Assembly: GCA_965230185.1 (NCBI GenBank)
Contig: OZ245995.1
Location: 3,534,001 to 3,598,000 of the forward strand
DNA: 64,000 nucleotides
Direction: 5' to 3'
Source of the DNA: Motiliproteus sp965230185
GTDB taxonomy: Bacteria > Pseudomonadota > Gammaproteobacteria > Pseudomonadales > Balneatricaceae
Shown here: positions 1-8,901 of the stretch, one piece after another
How the letters are laid out: every line of letters starts with the position of its first letter
Position numbering within the stretch: the stretch's first letter is position 1
Program-made: the position numbers and the translations under genes
Notes under the pieces: generated by a model
The model's database searches: none
What the model saw: only the letters and a program-made list of their open reading frames with translations
What the model was told of the DNA's origin: nothing

Positions 1-1603
1 GCGCGTACTCGGTCTCGGTATCCAGCGCCGAGGTCGCCTCATCCAGAATCACCACCTTCGGGTCACTGAGAATCATCCGTGCCACCGCCAGTCGCTGACG
101 CTGGCCACCGGACAGGCGGATACCCTGGCGACCGACCCGGGCATCGAGGCCATCCCGGGAGGATTCGACAAAGGCCCTGAGCTGAGCAATCTCCAGTGCC
201 TTCCAGAGCCGGGCCTCCGGGTAATCCCGCCCCAGGGTCAGGTTACTGCGGATGGTGCCGTTAAAAAGTGCCGGATGCTGGAGCACCGTCGCCACATGTT
301 CACGCACCACCTCCAGTCCGATCCGTTCCACCGGTACCCCATCGAAGCAGATCCGCCCCTGCCAGGCCGGATAGAGTCCCAGCAGCACCTGCACCAGGGT
401 CGATTTGCCGCCGCCGCTGGCGCCCACCAGGGCGATCTTCTCGCCGGGGGCAATTTCCAGCGAAATGCCGTTCAGCACGTCCTGCCCGGGCTTGTAGCCG
501 AAATGAACATTCTCCAGCCGCACGCCGACCGTCCGCCGACCGGCGAAGGGATTTTCGAGGCAGGGATAATGGGGCTCCTCACGCAACTCCAGCAGCCGGT
601 TGATCCGGGCCAGCGCCGCATCGGCGGCATAGAAGGCGTACTGCATACCCAGCAGCTCCTGCACCGGCGCCATCATAAACCAGAGATAACCGAACACCGC
701 AATCATCTGGCCGACGCTGAGATCGGACAGCACCACCATCATCATCGACAGCGCCCGGAACAGATCGAAACCGGCCAGGAACACGACAAAACTGAATCGG
801 TTGGCGGCATCGGAGCGCCACTGGAAAGATCCGGAGCGATCCCTTACTTCGGCAGCCTGATCCGCCAGGATCGACAGGTAGTGCTTTTCGCGGTTGCTGG
901 AGCGGATCTGCTGAATGGCATCCAGGGTTTCCGTCAGCGCTCCCTGAAACACTTCAAAGGCACTGTTCTCCTCGCTTTTCAGGCGCTTGACCTGTTTGCC
1001 GATCACGGTGGTGAAGTAAATCACCAGCGGGTTCATAAACAGGATAAACAAGGCCAGTGGCCAGTGCAGCCACAGCAACACTACGGCGGTACCGAGGATG
1101 CTCAGCACCGCCACCAGCAACTTACTCACCGACTCGCCGGCGAAACGATCGATGGTATCGAGATCGGTCACGAAATGGGCGGTCACCGAGCCGCTGCCCA
1201 GAGTCTCGTACTCCGCCATGGAAATACGCTGCAGCCGCTCCAGCATGCCGCTGCGAATTCGGTAAATGATGTCCTTGGAAATAATGGTGAACTGCCGCCC
1301 CTGCCAGACATGCAGCACCAGCGATATCAGTCTAAGGATGATGGTCAGCGCCAGCACGCTGAATACATACAACCAGGGCCCCTGCCAGGACTCAGGCGTC
1401 CAGGCATTGATGCTGCTGACCACGACTCCCGGATTATCCAGCAGTACTTCGTCCACCAGCAGCGGCATCAGCAGAGGCACGGGGACCGCCGCCACGGTTG
1501 CGGCAATCGCCACCAGGTTGGCGATAATCAGTTCACGGCGATGTACCCGGGCAATACCAAGGATAAAGCGCCAGTCGTATCGGGTGGGAGTATCGGCTTT
1601 CAA
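1..1603 (-). CDS. ABC exporter, fused permease/ATPase (MsbA-like), 3' end cut off by window edge
   Basis: Half-transporter of the type I exporter class: an N-terminal six-helix membrane domain (about residues 20-310) and a C-terminal ATPase. Exporters of this kind work as homodimers in the inner membrane and move lipids, peptides or drugs; the substrate cannot be told here. Walker A reads GASGGGKST near residue 400, the signature LSGGQRQRLAVAR near 497, and Walker B VVILDEATSALD just before the edge. About 534 codons are present, so some 50-70 C-terminal residues lie outside. No ATG fits the start. A TTG at 1603, seven bases after a perfect AGGAGG (plus-strand 1611-1616), gives MKADTPTRYDWRF; the adjoining TTG at 1606 is an alternative. 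MsbA-like is a domain-level call only. Confidence 0.88.
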   Translation of the reverse strand, partial: MKADTPTRYDWRFILGIARVHRRELIIANLVAIAATVAAVPVPLLMPLLVDEVLLDNPGVVVSSINAWTPESWQGPWLYVFSVLALTIILRLISLVLHVWQGRQFTIISKDIIYRIRSGMLERLQRISMAEYETLGSGSVTAHFVTDLDTIDRFAGESVSKLLVAVLSILGTAVVLLWLHWPLALFILFMNPLVIYFTTVIGKQVKRLKSEENSAFEVFQGALTETLDAIQQIRSSNREKHYLSILADQAAEVRDRSGSFQWRSDAANRFSFVVFLAGFDLFRALSMMMVVLSDLSVGQMIAVFGYLWFMMAPVQELLGMQYAFYAADAALARINRLLELREEPHYPCLENPFAGRRTVGVRLENVHFGYKPGQDVLNGISLEIAPGEKIALVGASGGGKSTLVQVLLGLYPAWQGRICFDGVPVERIGLEVVREHVATVLQHPALFNGTIRSNLTLGRDYPEARLWKALEIAQLRAFVESSRDGLDARVGRQGIRLSGGQRQRLAVARMILSDPKVVILDEATSALDTETEYA

Positions 1604-1747
1604 CAATGGCCTCCTGCCCTGAAAGCATAGCCCCGCAGCCGTGGCCCGGAACAGTGGAGAAAAGCGGGGACAGGATCGACAGGCAAGGGCATAACATCCG
1701 GACAGCGGTCAGCCGCCCGGAATCTGTTACCGGGGATCAGTGTCGGT

Positions 1748-2053
1748 TCAGCGGGCACCACTGCATGGAGCCGAATCGGGCGCCTGCTCGCCGCGGGTCC
1801 GCCATTCCTCACCGGTATAAAGGTGCAGAGCCAGCGCATGCACCGGGCCCTGCAGCTCATCAGCCAGCAGTTTGTAGATCAGCTGATGGCGGGCGACCGG
1901 ACGCTTGCCGACAAAATCTTCGGACACCACGGTGAGTTTGAAATGACTGTCCGCGGCCGGGCCGGCGTGACGATGGCTCTCATTCTCCACAACCAGATAT
2001 TCGACGGCGATACCCTGCTGCAGTTTCTGTTCGATTTCGACCTGAATACTCAT
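1748..2053 (-). CDS. bolA: BolA-family protein
   Basis: Protein of 101 residues with the BolA/class II KH-like fold signature: HFKLTVVSEDFVGKRPVARH (about residues 37-56) followed by LIYKLLADEL and HALALHLYTGEEW. BolA proteins partner with monothiol glutaredoxins in Fe-S handling and affect cell shape and stress physiology. The FVGKRPVARH form is that of BolA proper rather than IbaG/YrbA. Its partner glutaredoxin is not in the window. It lies on the same strand as the ABC exporter, about 145 bases upstream of it, and is probably transcribed separately from the DUF3422 gene (124-base gap). No strong Shine-Dalgarno is seen before the ATG. Confidence 0.9.
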   Translation of the reverse strand: MSIQVEIEQKLQQGIAVEYLVVENESHRHAGPAADSHFKLTVVSEDFVGKRPVARHQLIYKLLADELQGPVHALALHLYTGEEWRTRGEQAPDSAPCSGAR

Positions 2054-2177
2054 AACGGCAATACACTTGTTACAGACGGTTAGTTGGCGGAAGTCCGGAC
2101 TCCGGCTTCACTGAGGGTGATCATAGCCGCTGGCGGTCGGACGTCAACGGCCGGAGCCAATAAATCTCCCGGTTTCG

Positions 2178-3542
2178 CTACACCCCTTTCAGCAGACGCC
2201 TGTGAATGAAGCGGGTTCCCATAAACACGGTGAACAGCACCACCGGTACTGAAGCCCCCACCACCAGATCACGATCAAAATTCATACCCAGCCCCAGCAA
2301 CGAATCCAGTACGAACTGAATCAGTTCGATACTGTAATAACTGATCGCCGCCACCGACAGGCCTTCCACCGTCTGCTGCAGTCTCAGCTGAACGTTGGCG
2401 CGCCGGTTCATCGACCCCAGCAGCTCCTGATTCTGCTCCTGCACCACCATCTCCACCCGGGTTCGGAGCAGATCGCTGGCCCGGGTCACCCGCCGGGAGA
2501 TATCCTCCAGCCGCGAGGAAACGGTCTGGCAGGTCCGTACCGCCGGCGTCAGCCGCCGGGTCAGAAACTCATTGAGGGTCAGGTGGCCGGAAACCTCCTT
2601 CTCCCGCAGCACATCTATACGCTGCAACACCACATCGTAGTATGCGCTGGTGGCGGCAAAGCGGTAGTTGCTCCGGGCCCGGTAGGCTTCTACTCTGGCC
2701 GCCATAGAGGAAACCTCCGCCAGCAGCTCACGGTCGTTGTTCTCCTCCTCGATGGAAGCGATACGGGCGGTCAGCTCCTTGAGCCGGGTTTCCAGGCTGT
2801 TGAGATCGGAGTTGATCTCCTGTGCCACCGGCAGACCGAGGGTGGCCATGACCCGATAGGTTTCCAGCTCCAGCAAGCGCTGCACCAGCCGTCCCAGCTG
2901 CGCTTCGGAGAGACCACGGTCATAAACCAGTATACGACCAAAGCCATCGTCATGAAGGCGGAAGGTAGTCCACACCTTGGCGCCGCCATTAGCCGGCTGA
3001 CTACCCACCATACGCAGGTTATCGAAATAGTCCCGTACCACCATCACATCCGGTTCATCATGGTTGTGAGCGCTTTCCACCACCAGATGGAGGGCGGCAA
3101 CGACCTGGCCCGGCAGCTGCTCTAGCCACTCCCGGGGCACAAACTCGATACCGTTCTTGTCAAAGGGCTGGCCGGTGAGCGGAGATTCATGGATAAAGGT
3201 GTAGGTGGAAAACTCCAGATGGCGTTCCCAGCGCAGACTGAACAACCCGAAGTCCTGATGGTAGCAGGGCATGGTCCGGGCCGGCGCACAGATCTGATAG
3301 CGATCACAGAGCGCACTGAGAAACTGGTGTTCCTCCTCACGCAGCTTGCCGCCATGCTGGATAGCGATATGGGTCAGCTGCGCCGGACTGGACAGCAGAT
3401 GAAATGGCCGATTGTGGAGCTCATTATAAAGCTCCTCCCGAATGGGATGGACATCCAGCTTTGAAAGCACCGGTTCCCGGCCCTGGCCATTACTCGTGCG
3501 CGCAGCCGCCTCCCCGGCTGCGTCGGATACCTGATTCAGCAT
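2178..3542 (-). CDS. DUF3422-family membrane protein
   Basis: Protein of 454 residues matching the uncharacterised DUF3422 family (a family known from proteobacteria; function not established). The N-terminal half begins HPIREELYNELHNRPF, a recognisable family opening. The middle (about residues 235-370) is charged and heptad-like, likely coiled coil. The C-terminus has two hydrophobic segments, around SVAAISYYSIELIQFVLDSL and VVGASVPVVLFTVFMGTRF, ending in a basic tail, which suggests a membrane-anchored protein with a large cytoplasmic part, topologically like CorA. I chose ATG 3542; a TTG at 3560 would add six residues. GGAG lies 12 bases upstream of the ATG. No operon partner is obvious. 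Confidence 0.85.
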   Translation of the reverse strand: MLNQVSDAAGEAAARTSNGQGREPVLSKLDVHPIREELYNELHNRPFHLLSSPAQLTHIAIQHGGKLREEEHQFLSALCDRYQICAPARTMPCYHQDFGLFSLRWERHLEFSTYTFIHESPLTGQPFDKNGIEFVPREWLEQLPGQVVAALHLVVESAHNHDEPDVMVVRDYFDNLRMVGSQPANGGAKVWTTFRLHDDGFGRILVYDRGLSEAQLGRLVQRLLELETYRVMATLGLPVAQEINSDLNSLETRLKELTARIASIEEENNDRELLAEVSSMAARVEAYRARSNYRFAATSAYYDVVLQRIDVLREKEVSGHLTLNEFLTRRLTPAVRTCQTVSSRLEDISRRVTRASDLLRTRVEMVVQEQNQELLGSMNRRANVQLRLQQTVEGLSVAAISYYSIELIQFVLDSLLGLGMNFDRDLVVGASVPVVLFTVFMGTRFIHRRLLKGV

Positions 3543-3874
3543 TGTTATTTTTAACTCCAAACCGTGTTCTGCAGCGATATGCGGTTAAATACCGATAAAG
3601 GACGGCAAACCGGATCACCACCGAAAATTGTCAATGAGACCTTTGTATCACGAAGTGAAGGGAATAGGTATGACCTGTTGGGGTTAGTTTTAAGAACCAG
3701 AAGCTATAAAGATATAGAATTTAAAGTCTGTCTAATCATAAGTCCGGTAACAGAGGCTGATTTCAGCGACCGTTTTCCGTTGCTGGCGCTGCAGGGAACT
3801 GCACGGTTTCGGAGTCGGTCAGCCTCCGGGCACAGCCAGTGAAAGCCCTGTACCGGAACGGACCGGAAGCACCA
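3543..3874. other. Intergenic stretch with AT-rich core, no gene recognised
   Basis: About 330 bases separate the DUF3422 gene from the small gene at 3875-4234. The centre (about 3600-3750) is clearly richer in A+T than its surroundings. A 92-codon plus-strand frame crosses it but has no recognisable domain and no ribosome site. It probably holds the DUF3422 promoter, since that gene is transcribed leftward from here; no convincing -35/-10 pair could be fixed. Confidence 0.4.
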
Positions 3875-4234
3875 TCAGGAATCCAGCGCCGCCACCATCA
3901 GCGGTTGCTCTGCCAGATCAAAGACCAGCGCCTGGGGCTCGACGCTGAACCATTTATCGAACAGCTCCCGGGTCAACGGCTGCGGCCAGTGGTCGCCGAA
4001 TTCATCCCAGCCTGACAGCTCGTTCCGGAAGATCGACTGCCAGTTCATAGCTGTCGGGTCTGCCTCCTCATCGGACGGCTGTTCCGGGATCATATAGACC
4101 CGTCCCTCCTGCCGATGGTCGGCAAGGCTCAGGGTTTCCTGCAGGCCGCTGACTTCCGGGTCCAGTGCATTTACCCAGTCAGCGTAGGGCTGGCACGGGC
4201 TGACCACCAGCGCCGAACGATTAATCAGTTTCAT
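3875..4234 (-). CDS. Conserved small hypothetical protein
   Basis: Protein of 119 residues with no domain I can name. It is acidic, soluble and without a signal peptide or membrane segment. It opens MKLINRSALVVSPCQPYADW and is rich in Trp, Asp and Pro. I have the impression that similar short proteins with this opening occur in other gammaproteobacteria, but cannot confirm it here. The ATG is preceded by AGGAA at a good distance (AGGAAATCGCC-ATG), which supports a real gene. The 152 bases to the left end of the plus-strand ORF at 4387 make a divergent arrangement. Confidence 0.65.
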   Translation of the reverse strand: MKLINRSALVVSPCQPYADWVNALDPEVSGLQETLSLADHRQEGRVYMIPEQPSDEEADPTAMNWQSIFRNELSGWDEFGDHWPQPLTRELFDKWFSVEPQALVFDLAEQPLMVAALDS

Positions 4235-4386
4235 GGCGATTTCCTGTTGCTATTAAGCGGAGCTTCCAATACCGTTCCCTGACGCGGCTGTTGCCCCGAC
4301 CACCGGCCAGTGAAGGCCCCCCCGCAACGGCGGACAACATTCACTGATTTTCTGAATATCCTACCAGTAATCCCGAACAGACCGGC

Positions 4387-5220
4387 ATGATAATCCGTAT
4401 TCTTCCCAGTCTCAGTAATCGCCAGCAGTGGATCAGTTTCTGTCGTCGGGAGATTTCGTACTGTTTCGTCGAGCAGCCCGATACGCTGGTGGACTTTCAG
4501 TCCAGCCACCTGATTATCACGTTGCTCAACCAGCGGGTTCGCAACGGGCGCGAGGCGGTACGATACAGCATCGGTTCCCGTCACTCAGTGGAACCGGCCT
4601 GGAATTTTATCAGGGCCAGCCGTTTTAATCTGGAATTTATGGTGCAGGCACTGGAATCGGTGGATTTCAGGGGCAATGCCCGGGACAACAGTATCTTCGG
4701 CGCAGTGCCGGATGTGAATATCCGAAAGTTTTTCGCCCGTGACCGGGCGGTGATCTCACCCTCATTTCTGGGCCCTCTGGACCCCCTGAGCGCAATACCG
4801 GAACACTGGGACCTGCACAGCACCTGCCGGCTGCTGGCCAATGATCAGTTTGAAGACCTGCGCTCAGAAAAACAGACCCTCGAGACCGAATCCGCCACCG
4901 CTCCGAACGCCGCATCTCTGCTGGTCACAATAATCGAAAATCCGGACCGCTGGCACGTCCGGCTTCGTAACAGCAGGCTCTGGCTGCTCGATGGCAGACA
5001 ACCCACCTGCAGTCTGGTGGTCAGTATTGACACTCCGGCCTCCGTCAGACCGGCACTGAACACCACCGGCCTGCCGGACCGCCCGAAAACAGCTGCCGGG
5101 ACAGGAGCGGTAGTGCCACATAAAAAGACTGAAGGGATTGCGGGATTGCCGACGAGCTCGCCTAGTGCCACCAGAACCACGAAGGCGGCCAGCACGACGG
5201 CAAAATCAGGCGTGCTCTGA
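4387..5220 (+). CDS. Hypothetical protein, orphan
   Basis: Open frame of 277 codons with no recognised domain. The first 230 residues look like a genuine soluble protein (mixed hydrophobic and charged residues, several Trp and Phe, codon third positions mostly G or C). The last 50 residues are rich in Thr, Ser, Ala, Pro and Gly and may be disordered. No Shine-Dalgarno precedes ATG 4387, so the start is uncertain. It converges on the diguanylate cyclase gene with only two bases between the stop codons. On the opposite strand a hydrophobic stretch (5130-5195) follows that cyclase's stop codon; I treat it as a shadow. Low to moderate certainty that the protein is made. Confidence 0.5.
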   Translation: MIIRILPSLSNRQQWISFCRREISYCFVEQPDTLVDFQSSHLIITLLNQRVRNGREAVRYSIGSRHSVEPAWNFIRASRFNLEFMVQALESVDFRGNARDNSIFGAVPDVNIRKFFARDRAVISPSFLGPLDPLSAIPEHWDLHSTCRLLANDQFEDLRSEKQTLETESATAPNAASLLVTIIENPDRWHVRLRNSRLWLLDGRQPTCSLVVSIDTPASVRPALNTTGLPDRPKTAAGTGAVVPHKKTEGIAGLPTSSPSATRTTKAASTTAKSGVL

Positions 5221-5222
5221 GT

Positions 5223-6317
5223 TCAGCGAACGCTATGTCCGGCGGTCGCTATAACCGTACAGTTACGTCCCCGGGCCTTAGCCTGATAGAGAGCCTGATC
5301 GGCGCGTTCCAGCAGAGAACGTTCGGTATCGCTGACCTGATACTCGGCGATACCGATACTGACGGTGCTACTGAACGACTGTCCCTCTTCCGGCTGAAAC
5401 TGAAAGGCAGCCAGACTCTCGCGAACCCGCTCCGCCACCACCCGGGCTTCCGCAGCGCTGGTGGAGGGCAGCAGTAGCGCAAACTCCTCACCACCGTAGC
5501 GGTAACCACTGTCCGTAGCCCGCAGGGATGCCCTGATCAATCCGCCGAAGGTCTCCAGCACCCGATCACCGAACAGATGGCCGTAGCCGTCATTGAGCTT
5601 CTTGAAACGATCCAGGTCGAGAAAGCAGACCGAGAACGGATGCTGGTAACGGCTGGCCGTTTCCAGACTGGTATCGAGCTGCTCATAAAAATAGCGGGAA
5701 TTGTACAGGCCGGTCAGACTGTCGGTAATACTCTGCTCCCGATAAGTGCGCTCGCGCTCGCGCAGCTCCAGCTCGGCCTGCTTGCGATCACTGATGTTCA
5801 TCAGCGTCTCAATGGCTCCGACCACCTCTCCACGACTGTTCAGCATACTGGCAGCGGTGAAGTGCAGCCACTCTCCCTGCTCTCCGCACTCCGGGAAGAA
5901 ATCTTCTGCCTCGTAGGCGTCGGGAATCAGTTCGGAACGGCGATACTTGTTGGTGTAGTAGCGCTGGACCTCGGAATCGAGAGCACCTTCAATAATCAGA
6001 TCGGCCAGACAGGGACGCGGGCTGGCATAAAAAGGTTTCCAGTGATTGCGGGTGCCGATCACCTCATCGCGACAGAGACCGGTCAGAGCCTCCAGCGCAC
6101 TGTTCCAGTGCCGGACGACGTGATTACTGTCGATTACAAAGGTGGGCAACGCAATGCGATCAAACACCTGAACCAGAGTGGACGGATCCAGCCCGTCTTC
6201 AGATGAGGATATCGGTACGGCACCGACGATTTCGGTATCTCCCGTCACCAGGCCTGCGGTCTGCTGTTCAGCTGAACCGGCACTGACTCTTTTTGCACCA
6301 ACTACATTTGCTGCCAT
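5223..6317 (-). CDS. PAS-GGDEF diguanylate cyclase
   Basis: Cytoplasmic protein of 364 residues predicted to make cyclic di-GMP from two GTP. A PAS domain (about 45-175; opens IALPTFVIDSNHVVRHWNSA) receives an unknown signal and a short helical linker (ELRERERTYREQ) leads to the GGDEF domain (about 195-355). The active-site motif is GGEEF at 275-279, so catalysis is expected. RATD, nine residues before the motif, is a standard RxxD inhibitory site, predicting product feedback. There is no signal peptide or membrane segment. The start region carries an 11-bp tandem copy, ATGGCAGCAAA twice (plus-strand 6307-6327); only the inner ATG at 6317 opens the long frame. It diverges from the M48 protease gene. 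Confidence 0.92.
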   Translation of the reverse strand: MAANVVGAKRVSAGSAEQQTAGLVTGDTEIVGAVPISSSEDGLDPSTLVQVFDRIALPTFVIDSNHVVRHWNSALEALTGLCRDEVIGTRNHWKPFYASPRPCLADLIIEGALDSEVQRYYTNKYRRSELIPDAYEAEDFFPECGEQGEWLHFTAASMLNSRGEVVGAIETLMNISDRKQAELELRERERTYREQSITDSLTGLYNSRYFYEQLDTSLETASRYQHPFSVCFLDLDRFKKLNDGYGHLFGDRVLETFGGLIRASLRATDSGYRYGGEEFALLLPSTSAAEARVVAERVRESLAAFQFQPEEGQSFSSTVSIGIAEYQVSDTERSLLERADQALYQAKARGRNCTVIATAGHSVR

Positions 6318-6554
6318 TTTGCTGCCATAGTGTAAGAAACAACCCGGCCAGTGGGTTTGTGCAGCGCATTATAAACATTTCTGGCTGAAAAAACTGTGCG
6401 ACCAAAGTCAACCAGTGTACAGATTACAGCCGAGCGCCGGGGTTTCAGGTTTTTCTGCGGGCTACCCACAGTTGTCGAATTGCACAGCCGACGCAGCCTG
6501 GACCATAATAGCGCCGCCGGAACGAGTCCGGCAGCCAACCCCGAGGCCAGTCTT

Positions 6555-7646
6555 TTGCAATCGCTCAGATTGATTTCATACAGCCGCACACTGACTCTGC
6601 TCTGCGCAACCCTTTTACTGCTCAGCGCATGCGCCGGGCCGGTTACCAGTCGCCATCTGCCGGCTCCGGCACTGCTGGCGCTGGAACAGCAGCAACAGCT
6701 GTCGCTGGCGCTGGCACAGCAGATGGCATCACAGCAGCGGGTACTGAATCTGTCCTGGCCGCTGCTGGCAGCCGCTGCGGACCTCTGCGGTGATGCCACC
6801 CGCCCCTCCATGGGCTTTCGCTTCAGCAATAAATACGGTGTCGAGGAAAAGTACCGGGATACCGCCATCCGCGATCTCGGACTCGGTGAAGCGTTACAGG
6901 TCACTCAGGTGGTGGCCGGTTCCCCCGCCGCTCAGGCCGGGCTGCTGACCGGAGACACCCTGGTTGCCCTCGACGGCAGAACCTTCGGAGCCGGTCCGAC
7001 GGCGTCCACCTCCATCAGCGAACTGCTCGGCACCCTGGATAGCACTGAGTCTGTAAAGCTGCTGGTATCCCGCCAGTCCCGGCAACTGGAACTGACCATA
7101 CGACCCGCTGAGATCTGCAAATACCCGGTGCTGATCGCCGGTGACGATACGGTCAACGCCTGGGCAGACGGCGACTCCGTGGTTCTTACCCGGGGCATTC
7201 TCCGATTTGCCAGCGATGACCGTGACCTGGCACTGGTCATCGCTCATGAGCTGGCGCACAACGCCTACCACCACGTTCCCAAAATTATCGGTAATGCCCT
7301 CAGCGGAACCCTGCTGGATCTGCTGGCACTGGGTTACGGCATCCCCTCTCCCGGCCTGTTTACCTGGGCCGGATCCAGAGTTCACATGCAGGACTTCGAG
7401 GCGGAAGCAGACTATATCGCCCTCTATCTGCTGGCTCGCCGGGAGTACCCACTGGATGGCGTCGCCGACTTCTGGCGGCGAGTGGCGGCCGAGTATCCGG
7501 ATCAGATCAATAATGGACTGATCAGCACCCATCCGTCCTCTCCTGCCCGTTTCCTGGCACTGGAAGCGACCGTCCGGGAAATCAGACGCAAGCAGCGGCT
7601 CGGCCAGCCACTCAACCCTCATGACCAGCAACTGACCGCTCAATGA
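6555..7646 (+). CDS. M48-family zinc metalloprotease lipoprotein with PDZ domain
   Basis: Predicted outer-envelope lipoprotein protease. I chose TTG 6555 because GAGG lies eight bases upstream and this start gives a clean lipoprotein signal (MQSLRLISYSR, then a hydrophobic run ending in lipobox LLSAC); the frame is open further upstream to 6396 but without a signal-like start. A PDZ domain (about 110-180, VAGSPAAQAGLLTGDTLVAL) precedes the peptidase domain. The catalytic zinc motif HELAH is at about 231-235 and the downstream glutamate ligand lies in DFEAEADYIAL near 284, as in the M48 family (BepA/LoiP/HtpX relatives). Quality control of envelope proteins is the likely role. The stop codon overlaps the start of the next gene (ATGA), so the two are co-translated. 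Confidence 0.85.
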   Translation: MQSLRLISYSRTLTLLCATLLLLSACAGPVTSRHLPAPALLALEQQQQLSLALAQQMASQQRVLNLSWPLLAAAADLCGDATRPSMGFRFSNKYGVEEKYRDTAIRDLGLGEALQVTQVVAGSPAAQAGLLTGDTLVALDGRTFGAGPTASTSISELLGTLDSTESVKLLVSRQSRQLELTIRPAEICKYPVLIAGDDTVNAWADGDSVVLTRGILRFASDDRDLALVIAHELAHNAYHHVPKIIGNALSGTLLDLLALGYGIPSPGLFTWAGSRVHMQDFEAEADYIALYLLARREYPLDGVADFWRRVAAEYPDQINNGLISTHPSSPARFLALEATVREIRRKQRLGQPLNPHDQQLTAQ

Positions 7647-8884
7647 CCGCTGAGTCCCTCACCATTGAGGCTCCGGAAACCCGTTTTAAGCAGCTGGATC
7701 AGCTGATCCGCGACGGCCGCAGATACTGGCAGTTCCGACCGTTCAGCCTGCTTGAACTACCTTGGCGGCGACAGAACCCGGCCCTCTGCCACTGGCTGGA
7801 GCAGCTCGATGACGATACCGTCACATCACTGGAGCAGAGCCCGGCGGAACTCAGCACTCAGCTCACACCTTTTATCCACTGCAGCAAACAACTCTGGCAG
7901 TTGTGCCAGCTGCCCTGCGAGAACCCTCAGCAGCAACCACTGCCCGCCTGGCTCAGCTATCACATTCCCGGACGAAAATGGCAACAGGTCCAGGCATTTG
8001 AGCAGGCCCTCGATGATGATCAGCTGCCGTTCCTGGAGTGGTGTGCCGGTAAGGGCCATCTGGGCCGGCTGCTGGCTTTTCGGCGCGGGCAGCCGGTTCG
8101 CAGTCTGGAGCTGAATACCAGTCTCTGCGATCAGGGGGAGCAGCTGGCAGCAAAACACCAGCTGAAGATGAGGTTTCTCAATCTCGACGCCATGGGGCCA
8201 GACGCAGTCGACGAACTGGCCGGCAAGCAGCATGCGGTTGCCCTGCACGCCTGTGGCGACCTCCACCTGCAACTGATTCGTAAAGGCAGTGAACGGCAGC
8301 TGCCGGCGATCAGCCTGTCGCCCTGCTGCTATCATCTGATCGCCGATGAGCTCTACCAGCCACTCTCCGATGTCGCCCGAGCCAGCGGGCTGCAACTGGA
8401 CCACCACGACCTGCGACTACCGCTGCAGGAGACGGTCACCGGTGGACAACGAATTGACAGATTACGGCACAGAGAGGTCAGCTGGCGACTGGGCTTCGAT
8501 CTGTTACAGCGCCAGCTACGCAACAGCGATCAGTATCTGAATACCCCCAGTATCCGCAAGAGCCTGCTCAGCGGTCAGTTCGAGGAGTACTGCCGCTGGG
8601 TGGCTGAACGGAAACAGCTGACACTGCCGCCCGGAATCGACTACAGCGCCTTCGAACAGCAGGGCTACCGGCGTTACCGCCTTGTACAGCGCATGGAGCT
8701 GGTCCGCCACCTGTTCCGGCGACCGCTGGAACTCTGGCTGGTGCTGGACCGTGCACTCTATCTGCAACAGCAGGGCTACCGGGTTGAACTCAGTGAGTTC
8801 TGTCAGCGCCGGCTGACCCCGAGAAACCTGCTGATCCGGGCGCGACTCGGGAAAACTGCTGACACCAGGCACCCGGTCGGCTGA
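7643..8884 (+). CDS. SAM-dependent methyltransferase, Methyltransf_32-like
   Basis: Protein of 413 residues. The SAM-binding motif is LEWCAGKGHLGRLLA (about 129-143), followed by LELN, an HACGDLH segment near 200 and SLSPCCYHL near 223. This combination is typical of the Methyltransf_32 fold seen in METTL25/GSTCD-type proteins; the substrate is unknown. The N-terminal 110 residues are helical and family-specific. The start ATG overlaps the stop of the M48 protease gene by four bases, so the pair form an operon. It converges on the XRE gene with 17 bases between. Substrate assignment (RNA, protein or small molecule) cannot be made from sequence. Confidence 0.8.
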   Translation: MTAESLTIEAPETRFKQLDQLIRDGRRYWQFRPFSLLELPWRRQNPALCHWLEQLDDDTVTSLEQSPAELSTQLTPFIHCSKQLWQLCQLPCENPQQQPLPAWLSYHIPGRKWQQVQAFEQALDDDQLPFLEWCAGKGHLGRLLAFRRGQPVRSLELNTSLCDQGEQLAAKHQLKMRFLNLDAMGPDAVDELAGKQHAVALHACGDLHLQLIRKGSERQLPAISLSPCCYHLIADELYQPLSDVARASGLQLDHHDLRLPLQETVTGGQRIDRLRHREVSWRLGFDLLQRQLRNSDQYLNTPSIRKSLLSGQFEEYCRWVAERKQLTLPPGIDYSAFEQQGYRRYRLVQRMELVRHLFRRPLELWLVLDRALYLQQQGYRVELSEFCQRRLTPRNLLIRARLGKTADTRHPVG

Positions 8885-8901
8885 ATGACCCCCGGCAACC
8901 C

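Noticed and set aside
275..1630. 451-codon plus-strand frame
   Set aside because: Antisense to the ABC exporter, which has Walker A, signature and Walker B; the product is Gln/His-rich with no domain.
4231..4584. 117-codon minus-strand frame
   Set aside because: Overlaps the start of the plus-strand orphan and the small gene; no ribosome site or domain.
5130..5195. Hydrophobic minus-strand stretch after the PAS-GGDEF stop codon
   Set aside because: Could be a lost C-terminal helix of the cyclase, but it is separated by a stop and is equally explained as the antisense of the orphan gene's Ala/Thr-rich tail.
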